Origin: Dryomyza anilis | Lineage: Eukaryota; Arthropoda; Insecta; Diptera; Dryomyzidae | DNA: 64,000 bases | Direction: 5' to 3' | Assembly (NCBI GenBank): GCA_951804985.1 | Contig: OX638132.1 | Span: 11,575,529-11,639,528, forward strand | Part shown: positions 12,190 through 23,746 of the stretch, in pieces | Layout of the letters: each line of letters begins with the position of its first letter | Position numbering within the stretch: position 1 is the stretch's first letter | Notes under the pieces: model-generated | The model's database searches: none | The model's input: only the letters and a program-made list of their open reading frames with translations | What the model was told of the DNA's origin: nothing | Program-made: the position numbers and the translations under genes

Positions 12190-15100
12190 TTAGTGATTTT
12201 TCGCTTTGCCAGCTCGTTCGCCATAACTGCCGTTGGTGCCGCTACTGACCGCTGGCTGTTTGCTCATCTTGCAGACGCTGCTATAGATGGTTGGGAAGTT
12301 TTGTATTAACAGGTACACCGTGCACAGATAGGCGGCAATGAGTATGGTGAGGAACAGATCGAAGACCGCAGGCTTTACGCGATAAACATTCAGCTTGGAC
12401 TCTTGACCCTCGTAGAGCATGAAATCGGGCTCACGTACATCGGGCTTGTCATAGATTAGCTTGACATTCTTCAAGTACTTCTCGAAACCGTTCTTCAGGT
12501 CGTTGTTGTGCAGCGCAGACTTCAGGTGCAAGTAGCTCTTGACCAAGTTTTTGTTGATTTCCTTAAAAAGTAAATTCGAGAATTTTATGACCAAGAAAAA
12601 TTTTAAATCAATGTCAATGTGGTATTAAAAAATGCAAGAATATCTAATTTTATTTTTCGTAAAAATGTTCCCGGGTAATTCTTCCAGGATCAATTTTATA
12701 CTGAGACAATTCCTCCCCTGCCAGTTCATTCCCGGACAATACTTTGCCGAGAAATGTTTCTCCTCATCGTTTGGAATTGATTCCGGTACAATTTTCCTGG
12801 TACAATTTTTCCCATAAAAATATTAATCAAACAATACTTCACAATTAAAATTCGTACAATTCTTCTACCTACTAAATCGGGACAGAACAGTACTTGCGCT
12901 GGACAAATTCTTCTCTTTTGTATACAATTCTTTCTAGAGAGAATTTTTCTCCGAGACAATTTTTCGCGAGACAATTCTTCCTATGACAATTAAATCCCGC
13001 TCATCGGCGTTGACATGCGTACTTTTTGTCCGACGAGAGAGTAGCACCTGTTGTCAAGAGTTATTCTACGGCCAATCTCAAGTAATTGTTATACGATTGA
13101 TCCTGGTAGTAGTAGACAAAATCCTTCACGACTTAAAAAGTTGTGGGTGTCAACAGTGACGTACTGATGCCGGGACTCTTTGTTTGTTGACACCAGGTAC
13201 TTCTTCTTGTTCTCGTTCACCGGGCTCTGTCCAATGACGTAGATACCATCAGCATAACCGAACATATGACACTCTTGTTTGAAATTAGTGCCATTCGGCT
13301 CTTTCAATGTTGTCTATTATCAGGTTGAAGAAATCACACGATATGGAATCGACTTGTCTGAAAACTTGTTCGGTATTAAACGTATCGGAAAGGTGTTCCT
13401 AATTCTCACTGTGCAACAAGTCTTGCTCAAGAACATCCTGCAACTCAGACATGGTGGCATATAATAGACCCCTTATCTGACTATCTAAGCTTCGACGAAA
13501 ATGGTGAGTGTCGATCTGAATCTTTTTGGTCCTTTCCAGGATTTTGCGTTATGTGAAAATCTGGTCTATGTTGGACATGCCAGATCTGAAGCCGCACTGA
13601 TAAGGTTCAATCAGTCTGTTGACGACGTGCTACAGTTTTTCACCCATTGTACCCATGATATGCGAACCTACATATATGCGAACCTAAATAATGCCTTTCG
13701 TGTTAGTGAACCCCGCTACACGAGCAACCAGCTGAAGAGCGGGTTTCAATCCCGGTGGGATGTCCGGTCTGTGACAAACGAGACAGGGTCATTGGTCCTC
13801 CAAATTGGGGGTTTTATGTTGAGCTTGTAACTCGCATTGGAAAAAAAGACAAATAAACGAATTAAGACAAAGTTTCTCGGATACCGACCCAAAAACACGA
13901 AGAGACAGGTCTTAGATAAGGTTAATAAGGGAGTGGTGCTAATGTTTAAAAGCAACACTCAGAGAAAACTGGGAGTCCATTGTGTATTAAACAACCGTCG
14001 GTTGGTTTATTAGAAACCAACCGGTGCATCTTAAAACTCATAGCAGATTTTCAATTGGAACTTTTACTCTTTCTTCCAGATTTAAAAAGAACGTGTACCC
14101 CATGTACTGTAGTCGTCGTGTTTGGATATTTGGAATTTCGCACTGTAAATGCTCACTTGACTCCACTTCTTCAATTTCATTACAGCTCCTACAGGATTCG
14201 GGCACAAGAATGCCCAATCTGTGTACCTTTTTGCCGATTGCACAATAACCTGTCAGGACGTCAACGAGTATCTAATTCACACACAATTCATTTTGCAGAC
14301 AATTTTCCCTGAGACACTTCTTCATCAAACAATTATCTATTATTCCCCCGAAATTATTCCTGGACGAATTCTTCTGCCAGACAACTATGGCAGGGACAAT
14401 ACTTCCGCAGACAATTGGACCATTCACACAGACAAATACTGTGCTACAATAATCAAATTATATACAGATTTGATACCCAAGAGTGTAGTTAATAAAAAAA
14501 AGCATAATATAACATACCATGGCACCAGCAAAAAGATCGCCTTGTTCCGGTACATTGTACACATAACGTGCAAGTGCTTCCGCAATCAGTTTTGCGCTCT
14601 GTTGTGTCTCTGCGAGTATTTTCGGCTCATCGTCCTTAAAGATTGTGGTGCGTACCGGCTCCTTGGGCGACTTTAGTGCAGAGAGCGTAAACGCAGGCAG
14701 ACGTTTCATGCTGAAACGTTCGTGTTCCCAGGCCAGCTGAGTGTCGGCCAGATTAATTTTCTTGTGCACACCATCGACAGTGATGTTGTTGTGTTGTGTG
14801 CCCACCGTCTTCAACAGTTGGTAGAAGTTGTTCATGGCGGTGCCCTCCTTGGGTGGCTTCGAGACGTGCATGTAAAGCGGTGCGCCGATCTCGCCATTGA
14901 GTGCTTGGGTAATTGTGTCCAGGCAGAGCACAAAGTCAACATTCTACATGAAAGATATATTTTTTAAATAAATTAAACCAATTATTTTTATAAAAGCTTG
15001 TCTCTAATACGTTTCTAGCAGTAATTATAAATCAAATACTATTTAGCAATATTAAAAATTTACAAATAATGTATTTTGTAAATTTCGAACCTCTACAACA

Positions 15101-16815
15101 ATATGTTGTTGCTTTCGGGCAGCAATTAAATTTCCCGTAATAGATACAAGATCGTCCTGTTTGGCGTCAATTTTTAGGAATATATTTAATATATATTTAA
15201 AATTAAAATATTAAAAATGCATAAACAAATAAATGAATTTATGGATAAATAAATAATTAAACGCATATATGTATGATAAACCAAATAATTTAATTACCTG
15301 TAGTTGCACATTCTCATCGAGCCACTTCTTGATGCCCTGGAAATTCAACAAACTACCGGATTCCGACAACAAAAACATAAGCCTGTACTTGGGAGCAGCA
15401 TTGATGGTATTGTGCAGCTTGCTAAACAAATCCGCGACAGTCATAAGTACAGCCGCATCAGCATTTAAGGGATATTCCTGCCAATAAAAATATAATTAAC
15501 TAAAATTATAATATACAAATAAATATGCACCTACGTTATACAAACCAAATGTGTTCAAATGCGCTGTGACAACAATCAACGGCAACTTGCTGTTGACATC
15601 GATGGCGCCCTCAACCTGCTTCATATGCTTGGCTGGTGCCAGTTCACCTTGTATAATCGGAATTTTGCTAGTTTTACTAGCGACATGACTAGCACCAGAC
15701 ACAATAATCTGATAGCCATTTGCAGATATCGAATTGAAGAGTTCCGAGAGTGCGGAACCCTGTGGGGCGCTGGGTTTCTTATTACTGCCACTAATGGGCG
15801 TTGAAGTGCGTGTAATATCTGCAATAACCTGTTCTAGTTCGTTGTTATACTGTGAGAAATATACAGGAATGCTAGAGGTCTGCGCGAGCATAGCCTGTTC
15901 CAACAAATTCAAGTGCTTTGTTCGTGGGAAAGATTTGTGGTTTGTTTGTTATTTTTTTATTATAAAAAGTCATATTTATTACCTCTTTGTCTTCGGCGCT
16001 CATGGCTGCAATATTCTTAGGCAACAATATCACCAAGCCGCCAGCCTTTTGACGTATTTCGCGGAATTGATCGATGGTCATATCTTGGAATCTGCGTTAA
16101 TTGCATATATTATGAATCAAATTATAAAAATGTATTATTTAAAACATACTTGGCCACAACGCAGTGTCTGCCCGTGCTCCAAGAGTACAAAGACTTGGCC
16201 TCCAGCGACAGAGCGGAAGCGCGGCAACCTTAAAAGATTAAATAAAATCGCTTTTCATATTGGAACACTTTAATAACAAAATAAATATTAGCATCACGTG
16301 TTTTTTTTTTTTAATTTAGGTCATTTTAATTATTTTTAGCTGCTCGCATGCAGCTGCCTAGTGCATGCAGCTACAAAAACTTGGCTTATCTTAGCGACGC
16401 CGTGAAAAATCTGATAAAAGACACGTTTTATCATAACCCACAATGCTTATCGCAGCATTACTACTGCTACACATTCTTGGCCACTAAATAAATAGAAATA
16501 AGCAACTCGGGCAAAGGACAGATATCTTTTAAAATCCCTGGGCCCACAAAACTGTACTTAACCTAACTTTTGCGCTTAAAATCATTTAATTTAATTAACA
16601 CATTAATTTTATTGGAAAATCAACAATTTTAATGATACCGACATACCGTAGGATGCACCATTAACATCGAACTGCGACATGCGCTGCACCGTAAATTCAC
16701 TGGACGCCAGCACAGGATTCGAGGAACAAATGATAAGAATTGGCAGCGTCAGCAGTAAATAGTAAGGCAGACCACCGCGAAAAATGTCCGCAAAATTGTC
16801 CGCTTCTTCAAACAT
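12190..16815 (-). CDS. Ncln: Nicalin (BOS complex subunit), 7 exons
   Basis: Exons on the minus strand: 16647-16815, 16150-16228, 15983-16091, 15535-15915, 15298-15477, 14518-14943, 12190-12561. All junctions are GT-AG, phases agree, and the total of 1716 nt gives 571 aa plus stop, close to human nicalin (563). The N-terminus has a hydrophobic segment (YYLLLTLPILIICSS). The middle is the peptidase-like, non-catalytic luminal domain (PLIVVTAHLNTFG; KINLADTQLAWEHERFSMKR; RLPAFTLSAL). The last exon has the family motif YRVKPAVFDLFLTILIAAYL, a transmembrane helix, then a short Ser/Gly-rich cytosolic tail. By family knowledge nicalin works in the ER membrane with TMEM147 and NOMO (BOS complex) during multipass protein insertion. 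The last intron (12562-14517) is unusually long and holds transposon debris. Confidence 0.93.
12640..12995. repeat. Degenerate ACAATTCTTCC minisatellite, left part
   Basis: ACAATTCTTCC-like motifs recur every ~14-30 bases, e.g. at 12708, 12736, 12798, 12857, 12901, 12925, 12956 and 12971, joined by GAGA or CGGG linkers. The pattern returns at 14280-14420 on the far side of a dead LINE, in the same nicalin intron. Confidence 0.6.
13089..13640 (-). pseudogene. Decayed LINE reverse-transcriptase fragment in nicalin intron
   Basis: Minus-strand frames give broken RT motifs in the right order: EPYQCGFRSG near 13579-13612, then IQIDTHH and RGLLYAT, then FRQVDSIS near 13340, then FGYADGIYVIG near 13250 and KYLVSTNKESRHQYVTVD near 13150-13200. 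Motif C reads YADG instead of YADD. Stops and frameshifts lie between segments. This lineage differs from the young LINE at 3917. Flanking sequence to about 13990 may be more of the same relic. Confidence 0.75.
14280..14425. repeat. Degenerate ACAATTCTTCC minisatellite, right part
   Basis: Motifs such as ACAATTTTCCCTGAGACA (14299) and ACAATACTTCCGCAGACA (14397) match the block at 12640-12995. The RT relic probably inserted into one minisatellite and split it. Confidence 0.5.
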
Positions 16816-18270
16816 TTTGTGGAACTTTTTTTATTTTTATTAAATCGTTTATAGGCAGAAATTAAATTTTTCACGATTAATTAAATTATGCTGCGGGTTG
16901 CTTGTCAAAGTGATGAGAAAAAATGTTCTATTCTGTTACGTTGCTGTTGCCACGTTTTGGTTCAAAATCCCGGAATTTCAAAGAACAAAGATCCACTGAA
17001 TTGATGTCATTAAGATTGCAGATTTTAAATCAATAGAGTTTAATAAAAATACACAATATATGCTCAACTCATTAATTACGTATTAAATAAGTATTCTTGC
17101 AATAAATTAAAATTTGTATATACATAAAATATCATATTTTTTAAATAGGAAAATATATCTTTTTAGGCATACGCAATGTGGCAACGCTGCTCCAGCTTTC
17201 TCCTGCCCAATATGCATTTGACAGCGATGACGTATTTGACAGCAATCAACACAAGACCGTGTTAAGCCGCATACAGACAACCTCAAAATGTTAAGGAAAT
17301 TAAAACAACCAGAATATTAATTTGTACGCGTGTTTGTATATGAAAACTAAACTAAATTCTCGGATTTCAATTCACTACTATGCCGATAAGGAATAATTAA
17401 ATAATATAGCTAAATAATGGAAATAAAACAATGTTTATATCCACATTTGAAGTATTTGATTTATATATTCAAATTTTTTAGTCCATAATCCATGCATTTT
17501 TCTGTTTCGTTATTTTCGGAACGTTATATTTAGTGGCAGCCAGTGATTGCACACATATTTTCGGTACTGAATAATTTCGTAATTATGTATTTACCAGAGA
17601 CCCAAGTAAAAAAAAGTGCTAATAACACAAAGTAAAGATTTCGTTACGAATTCTAGATATTTTCGTTAGTTTGGGACTAAATTCGTAACGATCATATTTT
17701 TGATATATATAAAGAATTTTATCCAAGCAATTTTTTAGTATTTAATCTCGATGTTATTTCGAATTCTAAACGATATCGTTAAATTTCACGTAGGCTTTGG
17801 ACCTTAGATAATTTAAACACAAAAATATATGCCTGAACAGAAGCGAGAGCAAACAGTGAAAACAACAAATTTCCGCTTAACTACGCTTGACATGTTCTAA
17901 ATTCAATTCTACGTATCGATACACGCTAATTTAAAGATCCTTTATCGGGCATACTACATTGGGTATTAATACACATTAACAATGAGTACAAAAAATTAAA
18001 TAAAACTGCTTATTTTATTCACCTTTATTTGTATATATTTTGGCAATAAAATCGCAATTGTTGCATGGTGTAAAAACGGACTTACCCAATAAAATATTTA
18101 CGAATTTTTGTTTTAACATTTTTATTTGGTAATTCTAAAGAACATGACTGCTATTTGTGAATCAATTAACAGTACAAGAACGCTGCACATTTTTTAAAAA
18201 TTTGTATATGAATTGTACTAAATTAAAACGAATTTGAGTCATAATTAATAATCCAATTTATTGTTCGTGA
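16816..18270. other. Spacer upstream of nicalin and downstream of SDF2
   Basis: No gene is seen. The first few hundred bases must hold the nicalin promoter; I see no clear TATA box. A small inverted repeat, CGTTACGAATT at 17643 with AATTCGTAACG near 17681, suggests MITE debris. On the minus strand an AATAAA signal (18257-18262) sits just after the SDF2 stop. Confidence 0.5.
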
Positions 18271-19050
18271 TTACAGTTCGGTGTGCGCGTATTCAGTCTC
18301 CGTATCCTTGGGCACGATGAACAAACCTTCCGCGGTCGTCCATCTGGAGCCATGTCTTGGATTATCCAGTCCAACGATTTCCATCTGTCCCGATATGGGG
18401 CGTCCAAAAGAACGACCAGACATGCCCAAATAGACGTGCGTGTCTATGTGTCGCAGGCGAATATGTTCATCACGCATCCAGCTCTCATTGCTGCAAATAA
18501 CTTCCCAGTGATCGCCGGTATCACCGAGACCATCGACGCCGTAGGCAGACACTTCCTGTTCACCTGACAACGGCGACGTAAAGTGATGAGTGTGCAGGTT
18601 CTTTTTAGTAGTCAAATGCTCGAGACGTATGATATCGCCACACTTGACGGGTTCGCCACGTTCGCAAAATTCGCTGGTTTGCGCCTTCACCACCCAGTGG
18701 CTGTTGACATCCTCCTTTTGTTCGACGCCCGTCACCGACTGTTGGCCAGAGCCGGAGCCGTATTTGACATCGTGCGAGTGCAGCCGGAAGGCATAGTCCG
18801 AGTTGAGCAATTTTACGATGGAGCCGCAGGTGACATAGTTTGTTTTGGCCGCTGTAATTCGTTAAAATGTTTATTAAATTTTAATCTAACAATGTATTAC
18901 AGCGAAAGGGGGGCGGTGCGCACAGCCAATCAAAATCCACCAACACACTGCAACCCTCACCGCAGTAAGCAACTTACCAATAACTGTTTGCAGGCTACAA
19001 ATTGCTGCAAGTACTGCTGCCAAATAAATATAATTTAAATGTAATTGCAT
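18271..19050 (-). CDS. Sdf2: SDF2-like ER-lumen MIR-domain protein, 2 exons
   Basis: Exon 1 is 18978-19050 and exon 2 is 18271-18851; donor GTAAGT, acceptor TTACAG; 654 nt in total gives 217 aa plus stop. The first ~25 residues are a signal peptide (hydrophobic core YIYLAAVLAAICSL). The mature protein begins AKTNYVTCGS and holds three MIR repeats (around residues 30-85, 90-145, 150-205), with the typical YGSGSGQQSVTG, SHWVV and GDHWEVIC segments. It ends HTEL, an ER-retrieval tetrapeptide of the KDEL class. SDF2 proteins assist ER folding and quality control, partnering with an ERdj3-type J protein. An AATAAA signal follows within about 15 bases of the stop, so the 3' UTR is very short. Confidence 0.94.
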
Positions 19051-19558
19051 TTTATCTATAGTAATTTATTTTATTTATAATTATTAAGTTAAATATCTAG
19101 TGAAACTTGCAATAACTAATCGTACAAAAATGAAATACAGCTCGTTCAGTGAACAACGAATTAAAATGAAATGACATTGTTAGTGATGCAGTGTTACCAG
19201 ACTCCATGAATAGTACAAAAATTCCCTTAGAAATCTCCCGAAATCCACGTTTTACAAAAAAACCCTAAATTATATATTTTTATTTTATTAAATATTTTAT
19301 TTTGAATCAATGTCAAATATTTCACAAAAATGAAATCGTGGTAAATAAAATTTTCATTATTGTCGACTTTTATATTTGCTTAAATTGAATCAGTTGTAAA
19401 ATTTCGCTTTTTTGTTCAGAATAAGTACAAACCGAATTCAAATTACATACATCGAACGCGAAGAATACAATCTACCATTTCAATAAAAAATGTATTTTTT
19501 GATTTATTTTTATTATATTTAATATTGAAAATGGTTTTTTTATACTTGCATCCCGAAC

Positions 19559-19735
19559 TGCTGTTGCAATGTTGCAGCAATATTGTTACATTGGCTGTAC
19601 TTTATATTTCAAATGATATATTGCTGAAATATTGCAGCAGTATTTCATAGCAATATTTCACTGCACTGTTTCAGCAAAGTTCCAGCAATATACAAAAGAT
19701 ATTTTATAGCAATATTGCACAGACATAATTTAGTA
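19559..19735. repeat. Degenerate GCAATATTGCAG repeat
   Basis: Partly palindromic GCAATATTGCAGCAATATT-type motifs recur about every 20-25 bases, each variant ending with TTTCA or TTGC. Confidence 0.5.
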
Positions 19736-20543
19736 AAAATTCTGCAAAAACCGCACTTCCGGATTACGAGACCCGATTTCTCAGCCCACCCTATCAGTCA
19801 CATTTTTCACTAAGCATTTATTCAAAACATTAATAATAATATTATATTTGAGATACAACGGGAAGAAAATAAAAAATCAAGTAGTCATTGTTAGTTACCT
19901 AACTCGCTGCAGTTATAAATTCCATAAATTGAACATTTTAAAAATTTAACATTTTAAAAATTTCGCTTGGTAAGCAAATATGTAAAGCTTGGTAAGCAAA
20001 TATTGTTGATGCGTAGCATAATGGAGATTGCAGAGGACTACGGCGCCGGAGTCATGAGTTTGATGCCAGCTTGTGACTTCTTAGAAAAACTTAGCAAAAT
20101 CTATTTAAAAAAATTATTAATTGGATGTTTTTTTCTGACTGTAATTCTGTTTAAATATCAGACAAACTGTCTGTATTTTAATCCGTTTATGCAAATAGTT
20201 TGATTTAAGGCACCGTATAACTGAATATATAATCGGACAAAATCAAGTTCTTCGGAAGTCATTACATTACAAGCGGTTATAGAGATTAATGTATTAACAG
20301 TATGACATTGGATAATTTAATTGAAACGTAATCAGAGTTTAAGACTATCTTATTAAAAACAGGTTTAGCACATGTCATCCGATATAATTAGTAAGTTTAA
20401 TGAAGTGTTTTTTTAATTTATATGTAATTAATAATAGTATTTTTTATAGTCTAAATAATTAATGTGACAATAATAAATAAATATTATTAATTTTAACAAG
20501 GCCTAGTTTTTCATTGAAATTCTATTTATACAATAAATGCATA

Positions 20544-20763
20544 CACTCAGAAAACAGTTTTCTTGTATTAAGAAATTTACTTGAAATAGCATCAAGTTCT
20601 ACTTAACTTATTTAAAGAAGGTTTTTCTTTAATAGAAGTAAAATTTACTTATTATAAGGAAAATTTTATTAAAAAATGGAAAATTTACTAAAAATGAGAA
20701 AGTTTTTAACTTAACGCTATTTCAAGTACATTTTCCTTATTTGGGGAAACTTTTTTCCGAGTG
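20544..20763. mobile_element. MITE, CACTCAGAAAA terminal inverted repeats
   Basis: It starts CACTCAGAAAACAG and ends TTTTTTCCGAGTG, with TA on both sides (20542-20543, 20764-20765), a Tc1/mariner-type target duplication. The interior is itself inverted (TTACTTGAAATAGC near the left end, GCTATTTCAAGTA near the right). It is non-coding and about 220 bp long. Confidence 0.72.
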
Positions 20764-21591
20764 TAGTTTGAAGGGTTGTCAATCACGGGATTTCGGGAAT
20801 TTTGGGGATTTCAGGATTTGAGTCAAATCAGTTCAGAAAAATTGATTTCGGGATTTACTGTATTTAAAAAATTGTTAGTACCACAAAATAAAATTACAGA
20901 AACTTCATTTTACCGAGAATATAGCTTTTTACAAAAGTTTTTTTTAACTATTTGCATATTCTCTATTACACTATTCTCATAAACATTTAGATTTCTTAGT
21001 GTACAATTATTATTTTTAGCTATTAAAAATTCACTATCATTTCAAATAATTCTAACGACTTTTGAACACAATTTCAATGTAATGTGACTAAACCAGAGGT
21101 TCAAATTTAAAACCTTTGCAAATCGGAAAATAAATAACAAAGATGCATATTTATTGAATTGTGTAATTAAATATCATATATATTTATACTTCGTTAGTTA
21201 ACCAAACTTGTTGATATATAAATGATATTATAATTTTTTATTTGGAGAAAAAATTTGAATAAAAACTTATCGTTTTATTTTTCAGATAAACTGCCACTAA
21301 CTTGTTGGATATATATTTTGCAAGTTCTTTATTTTGTTAAATTATAGACATTTATTTATTGCCAAATATATAACTTTAAAAAAGTACTATCGCATCGATA
21401 AAATTATGTACTTAATGCGACATTTTCCTCTGAGTGCGATAACACTCGATCAAACAGTGCCATACAAGTAATTGATTTATAAGCTAATTAATAATTTGAA
21501 TGCTTATTATTGAGATTCTCCAACTACTATCTTGTTGATTAGTGACTTATTATAGAAATTAATAATTGCAAAAAAATGTATTTTTTCCGTA

Positions 21592-21632
21592 TATAAAATC
21601 GAAAGCTATCTCTTAATTTGTTAGTTCATTCA
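21592..21632 (+). promoter_or_regulatory. TATA box and initiator of takeout-like gene
   Basis: TATAAAA at 21592-21598 is followed about 34 bases later by TTCATTCA, which fits the fly initiator TCAKTY. The implied start near 21627 leaves a ~70-base 5' UTR before the ATG at 21699. Confidence 0.6.
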
Positions 21633-21698
21633 CCAGCATTCTACGGTGACAATAAAACAATAAACTCGTGTGTCCTTTGAAAAATATTAAGATTTAAA

Positions 21699-21955
21699 AT
21701 GAAACTGCTATTGTTGGCATTTGCATTAGTTTTCGTGCCCGGATTTGGAGATGCGGGTTTTCGTAAGTGCGAATGATGAAAACTATAAGAAAGACAAATA
21801 ATAATAATGTTGTGTCCGAAACAGAAATATAGATCCTTTGTATAAATTTAAAAATATATTTAAAAAGATATAAAATCATTTTTGGGTTCCATTTCAAGTT
21901 TCAATAAATTATAATTTTTAAAAATAATAAAAATAGTTTAAATTTAAATATCGTT

Positions 21956-22039
<84 letters not shown>

Positions 22040-23617
22040 TGTGAAGTAATCCGGTATGTTACAACTTTCCATCGATATCGAATTCAAACTTCTATTCGAT
22101 CAAATTAGTTTTGACTCATCCATAAAAATACGTTTTTCATTCGAATTCAAAATGTTCAAGTTATGTGAAACGAATATAATTAGATTATTTGGCAAAAATA
22201 TTAACAAGGAAATTTTCTTTAATTTCTTTTCTGAGTGAACTCAATATTTAAAAATATTCGTTTTTTTTCAGCGGATGAACCAAAACCATGTAAACAAGGA
22301 GATGCCAATTGTATTACCAAGGCCATTAATTTTTTATTGCACGATCGGTATAAAGGTAAACAAAATTTGTGGCATTTTTTAGGAAAATTTCCAGCATATT
22401 TCGGGCAAACACATAGATAAATGGAATGTGTTTTAGATTCTAAATATTTCAATTGGGTTTATTAAATGGAAAGTGGTTAATTTTTATTAAATAAAACAAC
22501 GTTTTATGTCTGTTGGCGCACTAAACTTACCAATTAAAATCTTAGGTGATAAATCTTTAAATTTTCCGGATTTGGATCCATATCCTTTGTCAAACATAAA
22601 TATAAAACAGGAGGGCAACAGCGCCGTAAACATTGATTTGAATTTTAAGAAAAACAATCTCTACGGCTTGAATACTGCTGAAGTCAGTAAAGTGAAGTAA
22701 GTTAATTTTATAATAAATATATCGAAGTAAAATTCATTTATAATGGATGATTTCTAATCGTTTAACATTTATTTCCCATTTTACATACTTTTTATAATAT
22801 AAATAAATCAACGACAGTATCGTCGAGGTAAAAGTAACACTCACCAACTTAATTTATAAAATTTAAAAAAATGGTTTTTGAAAACTCTTTTTATATACCT
22901 GTTTTGATGAGGCTTTAATTAGCGTTGAAGTAAATTGATGCTAACATGAAAATATCTTGAATAACATTTCAATTTTGTAATTTCTCAATTGGATTTAAAA
23001 CATAAATCAATAATCCTAAAAAAAACATTTTTAAATATTTATTCGGTTAGTTTAACTCACAAAATTTTGAGTTGTTTCTATATATAGAGTTGTCACTAAT
23101 CTTTCAATTTTCAATTAGGGGTTTTGGCAAGGATCTTAAAGAGAAACATGAGATTTTTGCCAAAATTAAGACATTGAACTTGATTGGCGACTATAGCATA
23201 AGTGGCAAGATTCTAGTTCTACCTATAAGTGGATCCGGCAAGAGCAACATGACAATTGGTAAACGATGGAAAAGAAAAAAAAATGAAAAATGTATTTTAA
23301 AAATTATTTTTTCAGTTAATTCGAAATTGCACATAATATTCACTGGGACCCCTGTTGAGAAGGATGGCAAAACATATATGAATATAAACGACATGAGCCT
23401 CACATTGGAACCAGAACGTTTGTACTATAGCTTTCAAAATCTATTTAATGATAAGGAGCTCAGTGGCAACATGAATTTGTTTTTAAATGAAAACTGGAAG
23501 GAAATTTACAATGAAGTCAAAGGTATCTTGCAGCAAACGCTCGCAAATCGTTTGCAGATCGTCACAAACGGTATATTCGGCATTTTGCCATATGAGGATT
23601 TTTTCGAAAAGGAATAG
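21699..23617 (+). CDS. Takeout / JHBP-family secreted protein, 5 exons
   Basis: Exons: 21699-21762, 22272-22355, 22546-22696, 23119-23258, 23316-23617. All introns are GT-AG, phases agree, and 741 nt gives 246 aa plus stop, the normal length for the family (~250). Residues 1-19 are a signal peptide (MKLLLLAFALVFVPGFGDAG). Next comes the conserved N-terminal cysteine pair (PCKQGDANC), then the takeout motifs: NIKQEGNSAVNIDLNFKKN, FGKDLKEKHEIFAKIKTL, GDYSISGKILVLPISGSG and, near the end, NDKELSGNMNLFLNENWKEI. These proteins bind small hydrophobic ligands (juvenile-hormone-like) in haemolymph or sensory tissue. I cannot say which Drosophila paralogue this is. Poly-A signals (AATAAA) lie at about 23643-23660. 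Confidence 0.92.
21959..22036. repeat. (AT)n microsatellite in takeout-like intron 1
   Basis: About 39 AT dinucleotides with one interruption (TTTAT near 21995), inside the first intron. Confidence 0.95.
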
Positions 23618-23746
23618 CTTTTGATAAATACGTAATATGTAATAATAAAATTAAATAAATAATGGTTTACGTGAGATATGTCTTTTATTTTTACACTATA
23701 TGCACAAAGTCCAATATACAACTCATAAACCCGAACTGCGCCACTC

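Larger units (their letters stand above)
19051..21590. other. AT-rich intergenic region with MITE and short repeats
   Basis: It lies between the SDF2 5' end and the takeout-like promoter. It contains a degenerate GCAATATTGCAG repeat (19559-19735) and one complete MITE (20544-20763). No coding region is supported; the open frame at 19967-20203 lacks any domain. Confidence 0.6.

Noticed and set aside
13501..13830. Plus-strand open frame of 109 codons
   Set aside because: It is antisense to the decayed reverse transcriptase; its composition is not protein-like.
15061..15190. Possible extra nicalin exon
   Set aside because: The acceptor at 14943/14944 joins directly in phase to the donor at 15298, and the protein is continuous with the family without it.
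18283..19038. Plus-strand open frames opposite SDF2
   Set aside because: They are antisense to a clear SDF2 coding exon and have no domain.
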